A DNA stretch of 64,000 nt, taken from positions 186,001-250,000 of the forward strand of contig MU839128.1 of the NCBI GenBank assembly GCA_030685235.1. The letters run 5' to 3'. Origin of the DNA: Copromyces sp. CBS 386.78 (taxonomy: Eukaryota > Ascomycota > Sordariomycetes > Sordariales > Sordariaceae). The translations under genes were made by a program, and so were the position numbers. The notes below the pieces were generated by a model. The model was not told where the DNA came from. It ran no database searches and was given only the letters and a program-made list of their open reading frames with translations. Shown here in pieces: positions 1 to 13,085 of the stretch (its first letter is position 1; each line of letters begins with the position of its first letter).

Positions 1-2818
1 AAATATAATCCTACGTATTATTAATTTCAGTATAATTAATAGTTAAAGCGGTAGAAAACTTAGGAATAAATCGAATTAGTCCTATAGCATAGACGTTAAT
101 ATTAAATTTTTGCCTACTTTTATTTCTATTAGAATTTTAACCTTATATAAAGTAATATAGGCGCGGCAATTTAATATAAAAATATTTATACCTTCAGGGC
201 TTAAAATATTTATACCAATTAATATACGGGCGGCTAAATCGTTAACGAAGGAGACCTCTCGCTTAATTCGGGCTATTATCCGTCGGCCCGGATTATTAAA
301 GTCTAATCCTTAAAAATATATTAATAAAATAATATAATTTTAGGACTTATAATAGTTATTACCGATTCTTCGTATTATTAATAAAATCGACCTTTTTCTA
401 ATAAAGATATTAAGGTAAAATTCTTTAATTTAACGCCTATTAGCAAAAGATTGTAAATAGCCTATATGCGTATATACATTATATTTAATAAAATAGTCGC
501 TAGGATTAAATATAATTTAAAATTATAAATAAATTTAGGTTTTGAAGCCGAAATTTGTACTAATATTAGGCTTTGCGTTAATTATTAATCTTTTAATAAG
601 TAATAATAATTGCTTCTTTAGCGCGCCCTCCAATACTACCTCTATTACCGAAAGCGCTTAACGTTTCCTAAATAGACTTACCGTTAATTAGTAATTGCAT
701 TAATCGCTATCTTATTATCAGCTTACTATTAAGGCTAGATTTGTCGTTAAAGCTAGATTTGCGGTTAATTAGTAATTATATTAATTACTATTCTATTATT
801 AGCGTATATTACTTCAAAAAGTCTAGCGGTAAATCTAATTTTCCCGTAACGTAATACGGCGTATTAATAAAATTTATTTCTACTAAGAAAATTTTGAAGG
901 TAATAATAGTATTAATACGCGGCCGGGGCGCTTTTTATAATTATAAAATAATACACGTCCTTTTAAACTTCGTTATAAATATAATTATCGTTAATATAAT
1001 TCGCGTTTAAATTATTAATAAGTAATTATTCGTTTACTTCGGTTATATTTTGAATATAGGTTTAATAAAATTCGGCAAATTTAAGAGCTATTTTATTAAT
1101 TACCTACTCAACGTCGGCGTAATATCTTCTACCTCTATTAAGGTGGGCCGGTAGTCGGCGATTCTTAAGGATTAGAGGTTACCGTAGTCGATTAGCTAGG
1201 TTGAAGTTGCCGTACGGAGTTAGGTTAGAATTACCGTATAAAATTAGATTAGAATTGCCGTACGAAGTCGGGTTAGAATTATTATACGGGGTGTATAAGG
1301 GCCTATTTGCGATTTAATTCTAAGTCTAATTTAATTAGCCCGAAGTTTAAAGAGTTTAATTAGAGTACCCGGTCTAATTGTAAGTCGGGTTAACGTAATT
1401 ATAATTTTAGTTATTAGGATTCTACTTATTAAAAATACTTCGTTAATTTTAATTAACATAGTTATTTTAACGTTAGGGTTAAATCTTTAATAAATTAAAC
1501 GCTAGTTTTTAATATTAAATTCTATATTTTAAAATATTTTCCCTATCCTAAATATTTTTAAAGAAGGCGCTTAATATTATATTTATTTTTAACTTATCTA
1601 ATTCGGATTGGATTTCGCCGTTAAAAGCCTTAAAAGCGGTAATTATTTAAGCGTACTTTAGAAAATCGTAAGCCCTAGCGTTTTTAATAACCGTTTAAAT
1701 AAACGAAGTAATATCCTTCCTATTTACTATATTATATAAAGTAAATTTAAATTTACGAAAATAATTTATTACGTTTAAATAATCGATTTTAAAACGTTTT
1801 TTCAACTTATTATAAATAATTTCAATTCGTCCTATTAATAGGAGCTCTCGGTTATCGTTAGAAAGGACGTAGGAATATTAAATTAGCGCTAAGCCCTATA
1901 AGTACTAAATTTAAACTTTTTAAACTTCCTTTTCGCTATATATTTTTTCGAAGGTAAAAAGTCTATTATAAAACGCGTATATATCATAATATTTAATATC
2001 TTTCCTATCCATTATAATTCCCGTTTTAAATAGGTTATTAAAAGAGGGGTTAAAATACCTTACGTTTAATACCCTTAATAATATAGATAACGAATTATTA
2101 GGTGGTTACGTAGGCGTAGCGGGGGGATCTACTCTATATTTAGCGAAGGTTTGTACGATCAAGTCCGCCGTATCCTAATTAGAGGCTATTCTTATTCTTT
2201 CGAAAGCGGCGGCTAGTAGGTTGGCCTATTCTTCGTTAATCGGCATAACCTCTAAAATATCTAAATTTAAACTAGTCGGGGATTCGGGTCGGTTAAGCAT
2301 TAATCCTCTAGCGGCCTCGGGCTCCTCTTCCTCGTTAATAGTAGATTAGAATAGCTAAATCTAGTTTTAACCTTAAATTAAATTTAATTAATTTTAATTT
2401 TGAATTAAGGGGGATATAGGGAAATTCCCGGGGATTATTACTAATTAGTATTAATTTGCGGAAATCGATAGTAGATTCGTAGAAGTCGATAGTTGACTTA
2501 TTGACTTTAAGTCTAGCCTCGAAGTCGAATCTAACTTAGGGTTTTTAGTCTAAAGGTTTTAAAATTTGTAGAGCAATTGAATTCCCTATATTAGGCTTCG
2601 TTCAATATTACTTAATCTTTAAAGAGTACTAGCGTTAAGTTTAGCGTTACCATCAAACTTAATATTATCATTAAGTAAGAAGTTGTAATTCCAAATTTGA
2701 TTATAGTTTGCGAAGGATTGGTCTTGTAGTAGACGTGGTTCTGTCGCCCGATTTCCGGTTCCGACTGCCCTAGGTCCGACTTGGCTATCCCTAAACTCAA
2801 GGATATATAGTATTTAAC
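1..2818. repeat. RIP-degraded repeat relic (left flank of gypsy element)
   Basis: This DNA is extremely AT- and TpA-rich with stop codons in every frame, as expected of DNA heavily mutated by RIP. No intact gene is visible. Read on the minus strand between about 2,050 and 1,100, stretches still look protein-like: runs of charged and aromatic residues, and an 8-residue repeat rich in N, S, P, Y and G. That resembles a decayed retroelement Gag, but I cannot assign a family. The gypsy element that begins at 2,824 is inserted into this older repeat; the other half of the host repeat resumes at 9,959. Confidence 0.7.
1207..1291. repeat. 24-bp tandem repeat inside RIPped DNA
   Basis: Three full 24-bp units (1207-1230, 1231-1254, 1255-1278) and a partial fourth follow each other. 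They share the frame TTRCCGTAY...TTAGAA and differ mostly by G/A and C/T transitions. Because the unit is a multiple of three, the minus strand reads as an 8-residue peptide repeat (N-P/L-T/I-S/L/P-Y-G-N-S/F type), consistent with a low-complexity region of a dead Gag-like protein. Confidence 0.6.
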
Positions 2819-2823
2819 TTCCG

Positions 2824-3057
2824 TATTATGGGTAGAGGGCGAGAGGTTGAGTGTAAATATAAATATACGTAATTGCACGAGGAGAGGAAAGGAAAAGAAG
2901 TGCAGAGGTGCACTTGGGAGATGGGCTTTTATAGGACTCGAGCTATGAACCCTAGTGGGTCTATAGCAGGAGGCCACAGCCAATTAACCGAAATAGTAAT
3001 AGTAGTTTCAGAGAATTATTATTACCAGCATATATAATATAGGCTAACCCTATAATA
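2824..3057 (-). repeat. gypsy LTR, left copy (3' LTR of the minus-strand element)
   Basis: This 234-bp copy matches 9727-9953 along its length apart from small indels and mostly C/T or G/A differences. Termini read TATTA...TAATA, which fits an original TGTTA...TAACA inverted end converted by RIP (TG->TA, CA->TA). A target duplication TTCCG lies immediately left. Confidence 0.88.
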
Positions 3058-6000
3058 CTTCTTCGGATTAAAAGAAACTATATAGCTAATTAAAATTATA
3101 TAAAATAATAAATAACTTTATTAAACGTTTAATCCAACTATAAAAAACTTCTATAGCTGCTAATCGCAACGACCTCCTCTCGTATCTTACTCGCAGAGCC
3201 TCCGCTTCTATAGCCGGCTCCTCTATCTCTTCCAACGCCTTCCTTCGCTTCCGCTCCGCCGCCAGCCAGTTTAAGGGTATTAGAACTTCTAAATATACTT
3301 TATAAAATTACCGTATTATATTAAAGGATATAATTACGTTAGTACACGGCTACTATAAAAGTTAATAAAATAATATTTAAACAACGAAATATTCCTAACA
3401 ACTATTAGCCGCTTTATAACAACTATTAATTTTAACGAAGTCCTATTCTACCGAATCTTCTTCATTATTAATCTTCCTTATATTATAATTTTAATTTATA
3501 CGAACGTCCTTTTTTTATACTTCTAATTATCCCGGAATACTTGCCTTAACCTACGGCTTAATTTTGTTAACGTAAAAAGTGGGGCTATATTTTATATTAA
3601 TTAATAGTTTAAATATAACCCTATAGTTATTTACTTTAACGATTTCGAACGGGCCTTTATAAAGGGGGATAAATTTTACGTACGGCCGGCCAGTATTAAA
3701 ATTTTCTATATTAAATAGGACCTTATTTCCCGTTTTATACTTTAGGGTATCCGTCCTTCGAATATTAGCATTAGCCTCGTACCGTTATTAAATTTACTTT
3801 ATTTAATTTATAATATATTTTAATACTTTTTTAAAGCAATTAGTAATTTCGTTAACTTTGAAGTATTCTGCTTATTATTAAACTAATAGATTTAGCGAAT
3901 ATAGTTTCGTTAATTTAATACTTATATAGGGGTGGAAACTATAGTTAGTAAAGAAAAGGGATATTCCTATTATTTTAAATATTAAATTATTATTAGCAAA
4001 TTCCGTTATTAATAATTAATTTACTTAATTATTTTATATTTAATTAATATAAAGACAAAAGTATTTTTCTATTTCTATATTAATATATTCTATTTAACCC
4101 TTAGTAATTAGGTAGAATATGGAGGAAGGTTTAAAAGTTATTTTTAAGCGGGAGGATAGAATTTTTTAAAGTTGCGAAATAAATTGGGAATTTTAGTCCG
4201 ATATAATAGAATCCGGGAAGTTATAAATACTATAAATTCTTTTAATAAACCGGTCTACCAATTCTTCAACTATAAGGCCGATAGTAGGAATAAAATATTA
4301 TATTTTTATTAAACGATTAATAATAATAATTATATATTTGAATTTTTAACCCCGGTATACGTAGGGAGTTAAAAGGGTAATATAATTTAGAGAAATATTT
4401 TTCTATAGTACGAAAGGTATTACGAGCGGTTTTAAGAATCCGTACAGGGAATATTATAATAGTTTAGATTTAGTATATAGTAAGTAAGCTTTATAATAGG
4501 CTTTAATGGTACTAAATATCCTTAATTAGAAGAAAAATTAAGAAAGTAACGAATAAGTCTTTTTATAATTTAAGTAATTAATAAATAGTAAATTATATAC
4601 ACAGCGGAGGAGTTAAAATTAAAGTTCAATATTATTAAGGTCGACAATAACGGCGCTTCAAAAATAAGCTCGTTTTTATATTACCCTATATTTAACGAAA
4701 AATACTTTTTTTAATTAATCCTTTACCTTTTTAAATTAAATATAGCGGCTAAAGTCCAATAAGTAGGCGAATAAATTTTATAAGAATACTGATTTTTCGT
4801 AATTTTTTATAATTAAATTGTTAGTAAATTTGTTATTTATTACCTCTAAGTTGTAAATATATTCGGTTTTAATATTAATAACCTCCTTTCTATTCTTTAA
4901 AATAAAAGTTCCATTTACGAAAATATTATAATCGAATAAAATCTTATTTTTAATTAGTAACCGTTCGTTAACTTCATCTTTAAATAAATCCTCCAGTTTC
5001 TTATTTAAAGCGTTAGGGCGTACTTATAATAAACCTAGTTAGTATTTAATTATAAAATTAAATTAGGATAAGAATTAGAACTATTATATATAGCGGGGAG
5101 TTAGTTATTTATTAGTCGTAAAAGATTTTAAAGTTTTATAATTTATAAGGACTTCGATTAATTATTATATTCTTTCGAATTCGGGGCGCTATTCTTCTAG
5201 GGTTTTAATAATAGCGAATAATTCCTTATTATAAATATCGTAATTATATTCGGCTAAAGAATACCGCTAGCTAAAGTAGGCGATAGGGCGAAGGATACTA
5301 TTATTATTATATTATAATAATATACTTCTATATACCCAATTAGAAGTATCCGTTTCTATAACAGTTTATTTTAACTAATCGTAAATCCGAAGTACGGGTT
5401 TACTCGTAAAAACCTTTTTTAAAGCTTTAAAGGATCTTTAATACTATTCCTCCTATTCCTATCCCGCCGTTTTCTTAATTAATTTATATAATAAGCTAGC
5501 GATAATAGAAAAATATTTAATAAAACGACAGTAGAAGTTAGCGAAATTTAGGAAACGTTGAAACGACCTCTTAGAATTTAAAGCTTCCTATATTATAATT
5601 ATAGAAACTTTCTCTAAATTTATTTCGAGACTACCTAAGGTAATAATAAAATTTAAATACTTAATTCGTTATATATTGAATTCGTATTTATTAATATCGA
5701 TTTAAAGTCCTTTCTTAATTATCCTTTATAAAACTTCCTTAACGTATTTTTTATACTCCTCTTTATTATTAGAATAAACTAATACATTATCGAAATAAGC
5801 GGTAGCGTAAATATTAAAAATATTATATAGAATATTATTAATATAGTTTTAAAAAGTTCCCGGCGCGCTTTATAAATTAAAAAGATATATAATAAATTCG
5901 TAAAGGCTAAAGCGGGTAATAAAGGCGGTAAATTATTTATACCCCTCTTTAATACGGATCCTATTAAATATAGCGATAATATTAAGCTTCGTAAAAATTT

Positions 6001-9000
6001 TTACTTTATAAATTATATTAAAGGTCTCTTTAATTAGCGGTAGCGGATAATATATTTTCAATATAACATTATTAATACTATAGTAATTTATATAAATATA
6101 AATTCCGCCTCCGGGTTTTTTAATTAATAAGAGGAGGGAAGCGGCTGCCGACTATAATAGCTGGATAAATTTCTTCCTTAAATTATTATTAATTTACTTT
6201 TCAATAATAATTATTTCTATAAGCGATATACATTATAGCCGTATATTAGGAGGTTGCTCTCCCAGTTATAATTCGATTTTATAATTGTACGAACGATAGG
6301 GAGGGATTTCTTCCGCTAGCGAGGGTAAAAAAGCAGCGACTTCGCTAATATATTTCTATCCCTTAGAACGGTTTAAAATTTTAATAATCTTCTCTTTAAT
6401 TTTTAACGGCCAATCTACTTTATCGAAAAATTTCTTTATATCCTCTTTATTAACTTTTATTAAATATATTTATCAGAGGATTTCTTTATATACAGGCGTA
6501 TCAGTTTCGAAATTTCCAATAAAATTAACTACTTTAGCGAAGATTGCAGCCTCTCGGGTATTTTTTAAAATATAAATATTAATTATTTTATTAATAAAAT
6601 TATAAAGCGCGGAGGGTAGACTTTCCTTATACTTCTTTCTATCGCCTTCTATAATATTATTAATTATTTTTCAGTTAAATCTAAATCCTAAAAATCCGTT
6701 ATAGCCGCTAGCCTTTCGATTTTAATATAGTTCGTAACGTACGGTTATAACTATTCCTTCTTATAAATAAAATTAAATATAATTGTATTAAATACTTTAA
6801 TATTATTAAAATTAAATTTATAATCGGGTTTACAAAAACAGCGGTATTAAGGGCGATTTACGCTAATTAAAATACGGCGGCCATTTATACGTATATAAGG
6901 TTTATAAAGCGCAGGACTCTTAATTTTAATAAAGAGAGTAGCAATACCGGTAATAGCGATCTTAAATTTAGCCTTCCGGGCTATTAACATTTTCATAGGG
7001 GCGGGGACCGTATAGTAATTAGTCTTAAAATTAATCTTAGGTTTAATAATAGTAAAAGGGAATTCAGGAGCGGATAAAGGTTTTAGAGCGGACTCCGCTA
7101 TAATTTTCTTAATTTTTTCTTTTTTAATAATTAGAAGGCGAAATTCGGTTTCTTCCTTTTTAATAATTAAAAAGAGAGATTCAATTTCTTCTTTCTTAAT
7201 TGGCGGGATAAATATTTAGCGGACGGAAGCTACCGAAACCCGGTTAGTAAGGGTTTTAAATACTACTATTTAATATTTAAGGAGGTCCATTAATAAATAA
7301 CGGCTTCGGTAAGCAATATAGTTAAAATATATATTATATTATTCGTAATCGATTTCTAACCAATAGTATTATATTTATAGGAAGTTTAAAATAATTGGAT
7401 ACTTTCTAGAAATATCGTAAATTAAGAAAGTAATAGTTTCTTTATAATAGCCGATCCGGAGCTTAGCTATTATTCTTTTAAAAATAATACCCTTAATTAT
7501 TCCATTAATAAAAACGAACTTCTTCGCTTTTAATAATTAGAAATAGGGAAGGTTATTCTTAATAATAAAGGAGCGATTAATAAATACGAAAGCAGAGTAA
7601 TCGCTATTAATAAGGGTAATATAATAATTTTTATACGAATAGGTTACAATATAAAAGGATAAGAGTATTAAATTTAAAAAAGTAAAATTATTTAATAATT
7701 AAATTTTAATTTCCTTTAAAACTTTTAATTTTATAGAGCCTAAAATTTATTTTTTAAATATAACCCGGCTAAACTTTTATACGTAATTATATATAGAGGT
7801 TAAACGTTTTCCTAATTATTATAATATTTTTTATTAGCAGCGGGCTTAGCGGGGGCAATTAGAATAGCCGGAGTAGTTAAAACAATATTAATAATACGGA
7901 TTTATTTTTAATTACAACCTTTACTACAATTTTATTCTTTAACTTCTTATTAGCGGAATATTAGGGGCTTTAAGAACCGTAGTTAACCGAAGCGGTATAA
8001 TTGCGGGTAATATAGCCGGGCTTGCTATAATAATAGTAGAAACTATTATAAGAATACTAATTAAAAATATCCTTATAAATAAAAATTACGAAATTAACAG
8101 TATCTAAATTTATTTTATTACCGCCTTAGCTAATAAAAACGTTATTAGTAGAAAGTTTAGCGTTAAAACGACTTCTACTATTATTATTATTATTAGTACC
8201 GCTATTAAGATTAAAGAAGTAATTCGCTATTTTTTAATAATAATCCGCGTCTTTAAAATTATTAACAACGTTACAATAAATTTCGAACTAACGTTTAAAA
8301 TTATTATCAGGGGGAAGGTTACAGTAAGCGAAAATATTATAAAAACGTTTATTAATTTTATTCCGGAAATAATAGACTTTTATTAAATTATTAAAATTGT
8401 AGAAATTTATTAAATTAATTAATTTAAATTCGAAATCCGCGAAAAATATATTTTTTATATATAGTTTTTGTAAACGGCGGCCGACATTTATTTTGAAATT
8501 TATATTTTAAAAACGAAAAATTAAATATTTTATAAATTTAACGCCTATCTTCTAGCGCTAATTTATTTTATTAGGGTCCAATTAAATTACATTTAAATTA
8601 TTTTAAATATTAAATAAAATTTCGGGTCCTAAAATATAATAGTACGGATAATTTTAACGTCCTTAGAAAAATAAAGAGCGGCGTCGTATTTCTATTAGGA
8701 TTAGATTCGGAAACGCTAAGCTTTAAAGATTTTATATCTACGAACGGGATTACTAATCTCCTTACTAATAAAAATAGGCGGGTTTTCTATTATTTAGCGG
8801 AGAGAGGAGGATGTAGTTACTTTCGTAGTCGTATTATTAACGAGGGAAAAAAAGGAAGCCTATATTTTAAAAGTATTATATTCCGTAAATAAAATATTAT
8901 AAATAGATTTAAAGTTAATATAGTCGAGGTTCTTTTGATTAAAGTTAGATTAGACGTCGTCGGCTATTTGGCAGGTAATCCTAAACTCTTCCTTAGAACG

Positions 9001-9726
9001 TTAGAAATCGTTTTCGAAATCGTTATAGTATTTGAAGTTAGTACGATAAAGGCGATTAAAAAGTGCGATAATAAATTAAAAAGTAAGGGCCTAAGAGAAA
9101 AGAGAGGTTATTTTGAAATATTCGTATAAGATAAGGAAACCTTCTTACTAGTCGAAACCCTTAAAAAAATTAGCGAAAATTATAGTAACGGGTTAAAGAA
9201 ATTCGAAAAGCGTAGCGCAATAAATTATAATATCGAGCTCGCTATTAAGAGTATTAATAGCGGAACATAACGATTCTAAATTAAATAGATTATTATTACT
9301 AGTAATAGGAATAGAAAGGTTAGGAAAATTATTACTACCGGTATTATTATTGGGGGAGAAAAGGGCGGGATTATTATTATTATAAGATATAAAATAAAAG
9401 AGAGGTGATTATTCGAAATAAAAGAAAGGTAAAGGTTTACGATTAGGATTATTTAAAGTAAAGGTCCGCTATTAGGATTATTTAAAGTAATTAAAGATAA
9501 GCGATTTTTTATTTATTAGATAAAGAATACTTTTCCTTACGTATTAATAAAGGGATATTAGAATTTTAATTAGGCGATTATCGTAATTACAATTATCGAA
9601 GTTTGGGAGGGGGGGGTATTAGGTTTAACGATTCGTAACGAGGCAATTTCTATATACGCGCGATCGAAAATAATTACGATAAATAGGTTTACGCTATAAA
9701 TATAATAATTAAAAAGTATAATTAAT

Positions 9727-9953
9727 TATTACGGGTAGAGGGCGAAAGGTTGAATATAAATATAAATATACGTAATTGTACGAGGAGAGGAAAGGATATA
9801 GAAGTATACTCGGGAGATGGGCTTTTATAGGACTCGAACTATAAACCCTAGTGGGTCTATGGCGGGAGGCTACAGCCAATTAACCGAGATGGTAATAGTA
9901 GTTTTAGAGAGCTACTATTATTAATATATATAATATAGGCTAACCCTATAATA
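9727..9953 (-). repeat. gypsy LTR, right copy (5' LTR of the minus-strand element)
   Basis: This 227-bp copy is the partner of the LTR at 2824-3057. It is followed by TTCTG at 9954-9958, the RIP-altered target duplication. As the 5' LTR of a minus-strand element it would have carried the promoter. Confidence 0.88.
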
Positions 9954-9958
9954 TTCTG

Positions 9959-10900
9959 GCCTATTCAGGAATGTCAAGCAGGGCCTTATTAGTTAACGGT
10001 CTTAAGCCGGGTAGAATTAGTAAATTCGCAAACTCGTCTAAGCTTAATAATTTATAGATGCGAGAGATGAGTTGGGAAAGTTTTAAGGTAGAGGATCCTA
10101 ATAAATTTAACGATCGATACCGATTTAATAATTAAAGTTAATTTAACGGTTAATTTATCGATGGAAGTTAATTTAACGATAAAAGTCAGCTTAATTAATA
10201 GGGCTCGCCCGGGGGTATAGTTAATAGGACTTGCTCCCGATCAAGGGATTATAGGGGCGGGGTAATAGCGGTTCCCGTTAAAATTTAGGCTATAGGGGCC
10301 TAGATTTTAGGGGCGTTGGGGAGACTACGCCACTAAGCTAAAAAAGTCACGAAGGACTACTTTTTAGTCGCTTAGTTAGCTAGGTAGGATTCCTCCCTTA
10401 GGGGGCTATCAGCAAGGATCTTAAGGTTAAAGTTTAATTAATATCTACGAACTTTATCGAAGTCCTCCTCTAAAATCTTAGTATTATTAGGATAGCCTAT
10501 TAAATAAAAGCGAAGTAATTAACGGGCACGTTAACGGGGATTAACCGGTATTAGGGCGTTAAAGTTTAAAGGTATATTGGCATTAAATCTACTAATAATA
10601 GACGTAGATTTGGAGAGTCTAATATTACGATTTCTAAGTTAGCCGAAGTCCTATAGGTTAATCTTTGGAGGGGTAGCCTTCTACGTCTGTAAACAGAGCG
10701 TTAAGCCTGGGGGTAGGGTAGTAACGGACTTATATTTAATTAATTCACGAGTCTAACTTGAAAGTCGACACAGTAAAGTCTAGTAGTTCAAACGGCTTAA
10801 TATAAGTATTGCCATTAATTCTAGTCGTCAATTTGATAATGTGTGGGCACTAGAATGTAACGGGCAAGGTATAACAGTACGTGCAAAGATAATGTATTGG
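9959..10900. repeat. RIP-degraded repeat relic (right flank of gypsy element)
   Basis: AT-rich, stop-filled DNA continues the host repeat into which the gypsy element inserted. GC content rises gradually and CpA/TpG dinucleotides return from about 10,700 to 10,950, marking the edge of the RIPped block. A stem-loop-like pair (gctaaaaaagtc ... gactttttagt type) sits near 10,338-10,380. No gene is visible. Confidence 0.6.
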
Positions 10901-11585
10901 ATTAAGATGACCTCTTAATCTACTGTGTGGAGGCTAGTCTAGCTAAATATAGGATACTAGATACTAGACTAGCTAGGCCTACGCCTGCCGTAGCCTTAAC
11001 TCCACCGAATCGGGCAGTAGCCAGTGTTCTGACTAAGCAGGTGCACATAGTACCGTACTGTGCCTACCCTAATCCTAGGGATCGCTCACATCCGGGAAAG
11101 CTTCCTTCTGTTTGTCGCGTTCAATGACATGGCGTTCCTAATTGGGCGTCTGCACAGGGCACTCCCAACTCCAACAGCTCAGTTGCTTCCATGCATTGCT
11201 CTGCTGCATCTTGACAACCCACCTACCTCCTGCCACAGCTCCCCGCACTAAAGTCTAGAGGTACCTAGCGTATGGCAACCCATCCAAGCTCCTTCCCCGA
11301 TGCGGCAAAACACACCAAGAATGAACCAGGAGGAGGAGGAGGAGGAGGAGGGGCGGCCAGACCACACCAGACAGGGCAGCAAGGCATGGAATCGTTGACT
11401 GGAGTCTGGACCCCGTAGCTATCTTGGGTAAAAGAAGATTGCGAGTACTAATGGAAGAAGACATATTTAACCTGTTCCTGTTCCCTCCATCTCTCCCTCG
11501 TCTTCCTTCTCCTTCCAAGTCTTGTCTTTCCGTCGAACTTCCTCCAACAACACCAGCCTTTCCCCCCCCCAAACAAACCTTCAAA
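10901..11585. other. intergenic / promoter of xylitol dehydrogenase
   Basis: This is the transition from RIPped DNA to ordinary DNA. It holds a (GGA)n microsatellite at about 11,328-11,352, a CT-rich stretch from about 11,485 to 11,550 typical of fungal core promoters, and a run of C at about 11,563-11,571 just before the start codon. No coding sequence is supported here. Confidence 0.6.
11426..11432 (+). promoter_or_regulatory. GGNTAAA motif (possible xylanase-regulator site)
   Basis: GGGTAAA lies 154 bp before the xylitol dehydrogenase ATG. GGNTAAA is the consensus I recall for XLR-1/XlnR-type zinc-cluster regulators that control xylose catabolism. A 7-mer this degenerate occurs often by chance, so position and gene identity are the only support. 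Confidence 0.3.
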
Positions 11586-12798
11586 ATGGCCACCGACGGC
11601 AAGTCCGTAAGTCTCCCCCTTTGTTATTTTCCCCAAGCCAGTGACTGACCTCCCTCCCTTTCTACAGAACCTCTCCTTCGTCCTGAACAAGCCCCTCGAC
11701 GTCTGCTTCCAGGACAAGCCCGTCCCCAAGATCAACTCCCCCCATGACGTCCTCGTCGCCATCAACTACACCGGCATCTGCGGCTCCGATGTCCACTACT
11801 GGCTCCACGGCGCTATCGGCCACTTCGTCGTGAAGGACCCCATGGTTCTCGGCCACGAGTCCGCCGGTACCATCGTTGCCGTCGGCGATGCCGTCAAGAC
11901 CCTTTCCGTCGGTGACCGCGTCGCCCTCGAGCCCGGCTACCCCTGCCGCCGCTGCGCCCAGTGCCTTTCCGGCCACTACAACCTCTGCCCCGGCATGCAG
12001 TTCGCCGCCACCCCCCCTTACGACGGCACCCTGACCGGCTTCTGGACCGCCCCCGCCGACTTCTGCTACAAGCTCCCCGAGACCGTCTCGCTCCAAGAGG
12101 GCGCCCTGATCGAGCCCCTCGCCGTTGCCGTCCACATCACCAAGCAGGCCAAGATTCAGCCCGGCCAGACCGTCGTCGTCATGGGCGCCGGCCCCGTCGG
12201 TCTCCTCTGCGCCGCCGTTGCCAAGGCCTACGGCGCCTCCAAGGTCGTGTCCGTTGACATCATCCAGTCCAAGCTCGACTTCGCCAGGTCGTTCACCGCC
12301 ACCCATACCTACCTCTCTCAGCGCGTCTCCCCCGAGGAGAACGCCCGCAACATCATCGCGGCCGCCGACCTCGGCGAGGGTGCCGACGCCGTCATCGACG
12401 CTTCGGGCGCCGAGCCCTCGATCCAGGCGGCCCTTCACGTCGTCCGCCAGGGCGGCCACTACGTCCAGGGCGGCATGGGCAAGGACAACATCACCTTCCC
12501 CATCATGGCGCTTTGCATCAAGGAGGTCACCGCCTCGGGCTCGTTCCGCTACGGCTCCGGTGACTACAAGCTTGCCATTCAGCTTGTTGAGCAGGGCAAG
12601 ATTGACGTCAAGAAGCTCGTCAACGGCGTTGTGGCCTTCAAGGATGCCGAGGAGGCGTTCAAGAAGGTTAAGGAGGGTGAGGTTATCAAGATCCTGATTG
12701 CTGGCCCTAACGAAAAGGTCGAGGGTGGTCTTGATACCACGGTTGATGAGAAGAAGCTCGAGGAGGCCAAGGCCAACGGTGGCTCTGGCTGCTGCTAA
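11586..12798 (+). CDS. xdh: NAD-dependent xylitol dehydrogenase / D-xylulose reductase (zinc MDR family)
   Basis: Oxidises xylitol to D-xylulose with NAD+, the second step of fungal D-xylose use; cytosolic. Two exons, 11586-11606 and 11668-12798, give 383 residues. The 61-bp intron (GTAAGT...CTACAG) falls after residue 7, and the ATG sits in a good context (AAAATGGCC). Catalytic-zinc ligands are C45, H70 and E71 (GHE motif). Four cysteines for the structural zinc lie at C100, C103, C106 and C114. The Rossmann motif GAGPVG spans 180-185, and an acidic residue (D204) ends the second strand, which favours NAD+ over NADP+. Length fits the sorbitol/xylitol dehydrogenase family, so sorbitol or L-arabinitol activity cannot be excluded. 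The protein ends ...GSGCC, an unusual double-cysteine tail. It is convergent with the beta-mannosidase gene, only 287 bp apart. Confidence 0.93.
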
Positions 12799-13085
12799 GT
12801 GCTGAGGCGGCTTTGAAGACAAGAAAAAAAGAAGGAACGGAAAATGATTTGTTGTGATTTTGGGTTTGGTTTTGGCGACGGCGTTTGGGTTTGGGTCATT
12901 CTTGGATACACACATATAGGCGCATATAGGCATATATATGCTGAAAGCACAAAGTCTATTTGATCGAAATCATCATCTACTCTTCCTCTTTGTAAACCAT
13001 GAAATGATGCAAAATTCAAGGTATCATCATCCTCCCCTTTTTGTTATCTTCCCAGTTCCCCCCTCTTCCCCTCTATATATCCCGT

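Larger units (their letters stand above)
2824..9953 (-). mobile_element. Ty3/gypsy LTR retrotransposon, RIP-inactivated
   Basis: The element is bounded by two direct LTR copies (2824-3057 and 9727-9953) and flanked by TTCCG (2819-2823) and TTCTG (9954-9958). This is a 5-bp target duplication differing by one RIP-type C->T change. Orientation is minus. The reverse-transcriptase signature Y-F-D-N-V-L-V-Y-S, corresponding to YxDDxLVYS, is read at about 5,830-5,765. Just N-terminal of it, at about 5,910-5,850, lies a decayed 'YEF..M.FGL..APGTFQ' motif. A Gag zinc knuckle whose cysteines have become tyrosines (YYYYSKPGYITRNY) lies at about 8,060-7,985. Integrase would lie toward 3,100-5,000. Every frame carries many stops, so nothing here can be a functional polyprotein. 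Confidence 0.9.

Noticed and set aside
2612..2983. 123-codon minus frame overlapping the left gypsy LTR
   Set aside because: Half of it is LTR sequence; low-complexity S/L text and no homology that I recognise.
8935..9129. 64-codon frame inside the gypsy element
   Set aside because: Lies on the strand opposite to the retrotransposon and in RIPped DNA; no start context or domain.
11662..12933. 423-codon open frame antisense to xylitol dehydrogenase
   Set aside because: It mirrors the GC-rich third positions of the real gene, is full of L/G/D/V low-complexity text and shows no domain; the plus-strand gene has a complete motif set.
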